Shown here piece after piece: positions 20,451-23,162 of a stretch of DNA of 23,162 bases. The stretch lies in contig JAUXAV010000005.1 of NCBI GenBank assembly GCA_030619735.1, forward strand, positions 1 through 23,162, written 5' to 3'. This DNA comes from Candidatus Aenigmatarchaeota archaeon. GTDB taxonomy: Archaea > Aenigmatarchaeota > Aenigmatarchaeia > QMZP01 > JAUXAV01. The translations under genes were made by a program, and so were the position numbers. The notes beneath the pieces are model-generated. The model saw nothing but the letters and a program-made list of their open reading frames with translations. It had not been told where the DNA came from and ran no database searches. Each line of letters opens with the position of its first letter. Position 1 is the stretch's first letter.

Positions 20451-20508
20451 CGATTGAAACGATTTCAGAGCGTTTCAGGAAACGATTAAACAGGGTTTTT
20501 AATCGTTT
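20451..20508. promoter_or_regulatory. AAACGATT operator-like repeat cluster
   Basis: Three copies of AAACGATT occur: 20457-20464 and 20480-20487 direct, and 20501-20508 inverted. Their centres are 23 and 21 bp apart, about two helical turns. An extra CGTTTC half-site is at 20471-20476, and CGATTGAAACG begins the cluster at 20451. It starts six bases upstream of the TATA box of the gene at 20416, where an archaeal activator would sit. The last two copies extend into an 11-bp perfect inverted repeat. Confidence 0.5.
20480..20508. repeat. 11-bp inverted repeat (possible operator or hairpin)
   Basis: AAACGATTAAA (20480-20490) and TTTAATCGTTT (20498-20508) are exact reverse complements, separated by the 7-nt CAGGGTT. 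It lies downstream of the wHTH gene, so it could also act as a transcript-end hairpin on the minus strand. No T-run follows closely. Confidence 0.6.
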
Positions 20509-20546
20509 AAAAAGCCTTAAAAATCTCTTTTAACATTCCAAAAGCC

Positions 20547-21509
20547 CTAAATAACCCTGGATTTCAGTTTAAGGACGTATGTTTTCTTCTTTTTCTCCCT
20601 CTTTATTATGCCCCTGTCCCCCAGCACCTTTACCAGCCTGCATACCTTGGGCCTTGAAAATCCTGTAACTTCGGGCAGCTTGTTCTGCATGATTGCCCCG
20701 TAGTTGTTTTTTATTGCCTTTATTATCTCCTGCTCGTCAGGGACTAAAACCATGGACGGGATTGAAACCCTCTCCCTGAAAATCCTCCTTATATAGACCA
20801 GGGATATCAGGATTATCAAGGCCAATATTATAAGCAGGGAATAAAGTATAATGGAATCCAGATCCAGGGGAGGGGTCCCCTCTTCAAGGTCTTTGGAGTT
20901 GACGTCGATTGTTTTCGTGGTTATGCCCATTTGATTGAGCGCCCTGGAAACATCACCGTTCCCCACCAGGAATGCCTGCTTGACCTCAAGCTTCTCCAGG
21001 GCATCTTTGGTTTCAGGGGTTATGCTGGCGTTCAGGCTGAACAGGATGGGGATATTGTTTTTGAGTGCAACCCTCTGGGCCACAAGGAAGTCCTGGTATC
21101 CCTCCCCGTTGACTATTACAGAGGATTCCGCTTTGCCCCATAAATCAATTGCCACCCTGGCAGCTGTGCCGTAACGGTTCCAGTCCCAGAGCCTGCTGGC
21201 TGAAAACCCCATACCCCTTAGCCTGTCTTCCACACCCAGGCTTATGGCCTCCTTTCCGCCTATTATGAGCAGGCCTTTATACCCGCTCTGGGCATACCCT
21301 GCCAGTTCCTTTTCAATATCCCCTGGTATGCTGTCGGGGTTCACCAGGACAATTGGTATTCCTGCTGAATGCGCGTATATTGAGGCAATAACATAATCAG
21401 TGGGTATGTCACCCCTTACTATTATCACATCATAGGAGGCTGCTGAAACAATCGGAACAATTAAGACTAGAAAAATTATGGGAAGTGAAACAATCACAAT
21501 TTTTCTCAT
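20547..21509 (-). CDS. Membrane-anchored winged-helix regulator with extracellular CWB2-like domain
   Basis: This 320-residue protein, numbered from M at 21509, has a signal peptide (MRKIVIVSLP, hydrophobic to residue 23). An extracellular domain (25-205) follows with repeated Rossmann-like beta strands (YDVIIVRGD, IPIVLVNPDS, GLLIIGG, FLVGNGDVSRAL), resembling putative cell-wall-binding repeat 2. A membrane helix covers 219-240, with basic RRIFRER inside. The cytoplasmic winged helix (about 255-316) has recognition-helix-like FSRPKVCRLVKVLGDRGIIKREKKKKTY. This predicts a one-component sensor that reads an envelope state and binds DNA at the membrane. The start at 21509 gives a clean signal peptide but no ribosome site. 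An in-frame ATG at 21560 would overlap the flippase gene by 31 nt. The neighbouring repeat cluster is a candidate target. The extracellular ligand is unknown. Confidence 0.75.
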   Translation of the reverse strand: MRKIVIVSLPIIFLVLIVPIVSAASYDVIIVRGDIPTDYVIASIYAHSAGIPIVLVNPDSIPGDIEKELAGYAQSGYKGLLIIGGKEAISLGVEDRLRGMGFSASRLWDWNRYGTAARVAIDLWGKAESSVIVNGEGYQDFLVAQRVALKNNIPILFSLNASITPETKDALEKLEVKQAFLVGNGDVSRALNQMGITTKTIDVNSKDLEEGTPPLDLDSIILYSLLIILALIILISLVYIRRIFRERVSIPSMVLVPDEQEIIKAIKNNYGAIMQNKLPEVTGFSRPKVCRLVKVLGDRGIIKREKKKKTYVLKLKSRVI

Positions 21510-21529
21510 TTCAACAGTTTTCCATCCGT

Positions 21530-22741
21530 TTACTTGGATGGTTGTGCTTTTGCTTTCCATACCAAACCCCCCAGCAGGGAAAGTGAAACAATGCCTGAAA
21601 CAATCAGCGCCTCAATCGCTCCCATGTATTTCAGGCCGGGCACTAAGTAAAAGTTTAACAACAGGCTTAAAAAGGCAAAGACCAGGGCGGAATATACTGC
21701 ATATCTCTGCAGGCCTATCCCATTCACAAAGAATGTCAGGACTATAAAAAACCCTATAAGGATATATGCAATTATCATGGGGGCCAGGAAGCCCAGGACC
21801 GGAAGATACTGAGGGTTTATAAGGGTTATCAGGGGATTTGCAACCAGGAGTATTATGACAGTGTAAAGGACATAAAGTGCTAGTGTGCCCTTCAAACTCT
21901 TCCTAAGACCCCCCTTCTCCCCTCCCCTTTTGGCAGCAGCCGGCAGCAGGGCATTGCCATAGGAATTGGCTATTATCAGGTAGCCCAGGCACAGGGAGAC
22001 CGCTATGTCATACAATCCTGCCTCTGCTGTCCCATGGAAGCCTGCAAGGAAAAGCCTGTCCAAACCAAGGGAAAAGAATCTCAGGAACTCCGCCACAAAT
22101 ATCGGAAGGGAGTAAATAAGGAGGATTCTGAACTCCCTGCCCAGACATACTCCCCTGCCTGTCCCTGTTTTTAAGAGCAGGAATATGTCCAGGATAAGGA
22201 AGCTCAGGAGGAATGCAAGGTACGGGGCATACTGGTATGTCATATAGAAAAGGAATACCAGGAGGGCTATCCTGACCACCATCAGGGAGAAATCCCCCAG
22301 GACTGAGGAGGTCATCCTGTACTGCCCCCGGAAGTAGAATATCACCAGGTTATAAACAGCCGCAAACGGGAGGGAAACTGCCAGGATATAGACTATGAAG
22401 GGTGAGGAAATGTTAAGAATCCCTGAAATCCCGGGAGAAATGAGAATCAGTATAAGCATAACAAGGATGGAAATGCCGAAGCATCCTGCCAGGGAAGCCC
22501 GGAAATACCTGCCTGCCTTTCCCGGATTCCTGGAGATGAACCTCATTAATCCCAGGGTTATGCCCAGGGTGGCGAGCAGGACGAGCCAGTTGTAGAGAAC
22601 CAGGAATATCGCAACATTGCCATATGCTTCAGGCGTCATCTGGTTCATGCAGATGAACTTGAAAACCACTCCCCCGAACCTGGCGATTACAAACCCCAGG
22701 AGAAGGACAAGCCCTGCCCTGTGAAGGTCGTGCAGTCTCAT
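21530..22741 (-). CDS. Polysaccharide flippase (Wzx/RfbX, MOP superfamily)
   Basis: This 403-residue, highly hydrophobic protein has about 12-14 predicted membrane helices spread along the chain. It begins MRLHDLHRAGLVLLLGFVIARFGG and has an internal charged segment FLRFFSLGLDRLFLAGFHGTAEAGLYDIAVSL typical of polysaccharide transporters. Members move lipid-linked sugars across the membrane. Substrate cannot be inferred, but the adjacent prenyltransferase and sugar-1-phosphate transferase point to a dolichol-linked glycan. The ATG at 22741 is chosen because GGGAGG precedes it by 9 nt. A TTG at 22774 would add 11 residues with no ribosome site. The wHTH gene follows 20 nt after the stop and is probably co-transcribed. 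Confidence 0.85.
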   Translation of the reverse strand: MRLHDLHRAGLVLLLGFVIARFGGVVFKFICMNQMTPEAYGNVAIFLVLYNWLVLLATLGITLGLMRFISRNPGKAGRYFRASLAGCFGISILVMLILILISPGISGILNISSPFIVYILAVSLPFAAVYNLVIFYFRGQYRMTSSVLGDFSLMVVRIALLVFLFYMTYQYAPYLAFLLSFLILDIFLLLKTGTGRGVCLGREFRILLIYSLPIFVAEFLRFFSLGLDRLFLAGFHGTAEAGLYDIAVSLCLGYLIIANSYGNALLPAAAKRGGEKGGLRKSLKGTLALYVLYTVIILLVANPLITLINPQYLPVLGFLAPMIIAYILIGFFIVLTFFVNGIGLQRYAVYSALVFAFLSLLLNFYLVPGLKYMGAIEALIVSGIVSLSLLGGLVWKAKAQPSK

Positions 22742-22750
22742 GTAATATTG

Positions 22751-22756
22751 CCTCCC
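22751..22756 (-). promoter_or_regulatory. Ribosome binding site of the flippase gene
   Basis: GGGAGG on the minus strand, 9 nt before the ATG at 22741. It overlaps one arm of the inverted repeat at 22755-22771. Confidence 0.6.
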
Positions 22757-22771
22757 TGCCTTTATAGCAGG
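22755..22771. promoter_or_regulatory. Inverted repeat enclosing a TATA-like box
   Basis: CCTGC (22755-22759) and GCAGG (22767-22771) flank CTTTATA. On the minus strand this places TATAAAG inside the spacer, so a protein bound here would cover the core promoter. The box is only about 22 bp from the ATG, slightly short for leaderless initiation. Confidence 0.4.
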
Positions 22772-22778
22772 CAATAAC

Positions 22779-22799
22779 TGTTGAACCTATGGTTCAACA
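22779..22799. promoter_or_regulatory. 21-bp perfect palindrome in the flippase/ATP-grasp divergent region
   Basis: TGTTGAACC (22779-22787) and GGTTCAACA (22791-22799) are exact reverse complements around TAT. It lies between two divergent start codons (22741 and 22873), about 8 bp from the TATA-like repeat, as expected for a dimeric repressor or activator site. Confidence 0.55.
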
Positions 22800-22843
22800 C
22801 AATATTTTTGCTTTCAGGGCTTTTAAGAATTAGCCGGAAAAGG

Positions 22844-22851
22844 TTTTTAGT
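22844..22851 (+). promoter_or_regulatory. TATA-like box of the ATP-grasp gene
   Basis: TTTTTAGT, centred 25.5 bp before the ATG at 22873. Leaderless spacing and no ribosome site. Confidence 0.4.
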
Positions 22852-22872
22852 AAGCCTTTGCATATTTAATAT

Positions 22873-23162
22873 ATGGGCATTGGATTCTTCTATAATGAAC
22901 TGGACTGGATTAATAGAAGCATCATTAAGCATCTCAGGGAGCACGGGATAAAGGTGGTGCCCATTGACATTAATAAATTCATGCTGGATATCCATAATAA
23001 AGACAGATTCAGGCATAAACTCTATGTAAACCGGGTTTATCCGAGTAGCAATATCTATTCCTATAACAATCTGAGGTTTATGCTGGAGACTGTAAGGCAT
23101 ATAGAGAATCTTGGAATCCCTGTTATCAACTGCTTTGATTCAACCTATGCAGACTACAGTAA
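22873..23162 (+). CDS. RimK/LysX-type ATP-grasp ligase (5' end only)
   Basis: The visible 96 residues begin MGIGFFYNELDWINRSIIK and continue to the window edge without a stop. The order of an alpha/beta pre-ATP-grasp domain, KVVPIDINKF, a LYVNRVYPSSN strand (roughly residues 51-61), LRFMLETVRHIENLGIPVIN, and a final FDSTYADYS matches the N-terminal domain of RimK/LysX/CoaF-type ligases, in which the NR pair and IPVIN(x)n-DK region precede the ATP-grasp fold. They form amide bonds with ATP, adding glutamate or other amino acids to proteins, carriers or cofactors. The ATP-binding and metal residues lie outside the window. It is divergent from the flippase gene across the palindrome, so a role in surface-glycan or cofactor decoration is possible but unproved. 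Confidence 0.7.
   Translation, partial: MGIGFFYNELDWINRSIIKHLREHGIKVVPIDINKFMLDIHNKDRFRHKLYVNRVYPSSNIYSYNNLRFMLETVRHIENLGIPVINCFDSTYADYS

Noticed and set aside
21510..21560. Upstream ATG adding 17 residues to the membrane regulator
   Set aside because: It would overlap the flippase gene by 31 nt and place a polar stretch before an otherwise clean signal peptide. It is not fully excluded, because the ATG at 21509 also lacks a ribosome site.
22742..22774. TTG start for the flippase
   Set aside because: There is no ribosome site before it, and it would start inside the promoter inverted repeat. The ATG at 22741 has GGGAGG.

Overview
The window is archaeal chromosome. It encodes ribosomal proteins S8e and L37e, an Sm-like (LSm) protein, the separate ATP-pyrophosphatase subunit of GMP synthase, a NurA nuclease and a dolichol-type lipid-carrier pathway. 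Promoters are archaeal: AT-rich TATA boxes sit about 24-27 bp before many start codons, implying leaderless mRNAs. Arg is mostly AGG. The Ig-like surface proteins and intron-rich tRNA fit a DPANN-type lineage (Aenigmarchaeota or Micrarchaeota-like), but this placement is inference and is not proved by the sequence. There is no mobile element, CRISPR array or rRNA, and no gene-free gap over 300 bases.

Layout. 1-2479 (+): the end of a radical SAM protein, an M20 deacylase and an overlapping class I/II aminotransferase. 2481-3583: S8e (-), divergent from LSm, L37e and a possible 59-residue small protein (+). 3578-9121: a methyltransferase (-), a tRNA-Lys(CTT) apparently broken by three introns (+), then minus-strand genes for a metallo-beta-lactamase hydrolase, CysRS, GMP synthase subunit B, a Cys-rich DUF6485-type protein and a DHDPS/NAL-type aldolase. 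9166-12480: MetRS carrying a C-terminal B3/B4 editing-type domain (-), divergent from NurA (+) across one palindromic TATA box. 12515-16071 (+): two secreted, C-terminally anchored surface proteins with Ig-like domains. 16086-16916 (-): a PHP phosphoesterase. 17096-23162: a cell-surface glycan block with cis-prenyltransferase and phosphoribosyltransferase (+); DUF354 glycosyltransferase-like protein, GlcNAc-1-P transferase, a membrane sensor with a cytoplasmic winged helix, and a flippase (-); and the start of an ATP-grasp ligase (+).

How it may work together. The cis-prenyltransferase would make the polyprenyl carrier, the WecA/Alg7-type enzyme would load the first sugar phosphate, DUF354 may extend or modify the glycan, and the MOP-type flippase would move it outside. 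There, the sequon-rich surface proteins at 12515-16071 are plausible acceptors. The membrane winged-helix protein lies inside this block and next to two conspicuous operator-like repeats (AAACGATT cluster 20451-20508; 21-bp palindrome 22779-22799), suggesting local control of envelope glycan synthesis. The most unusual items are the three-intron tRNA-Lys, the MetRS-B3/B4 fusion, the membrane-anchored regulator with its repeat array, and the small gene after L37e.
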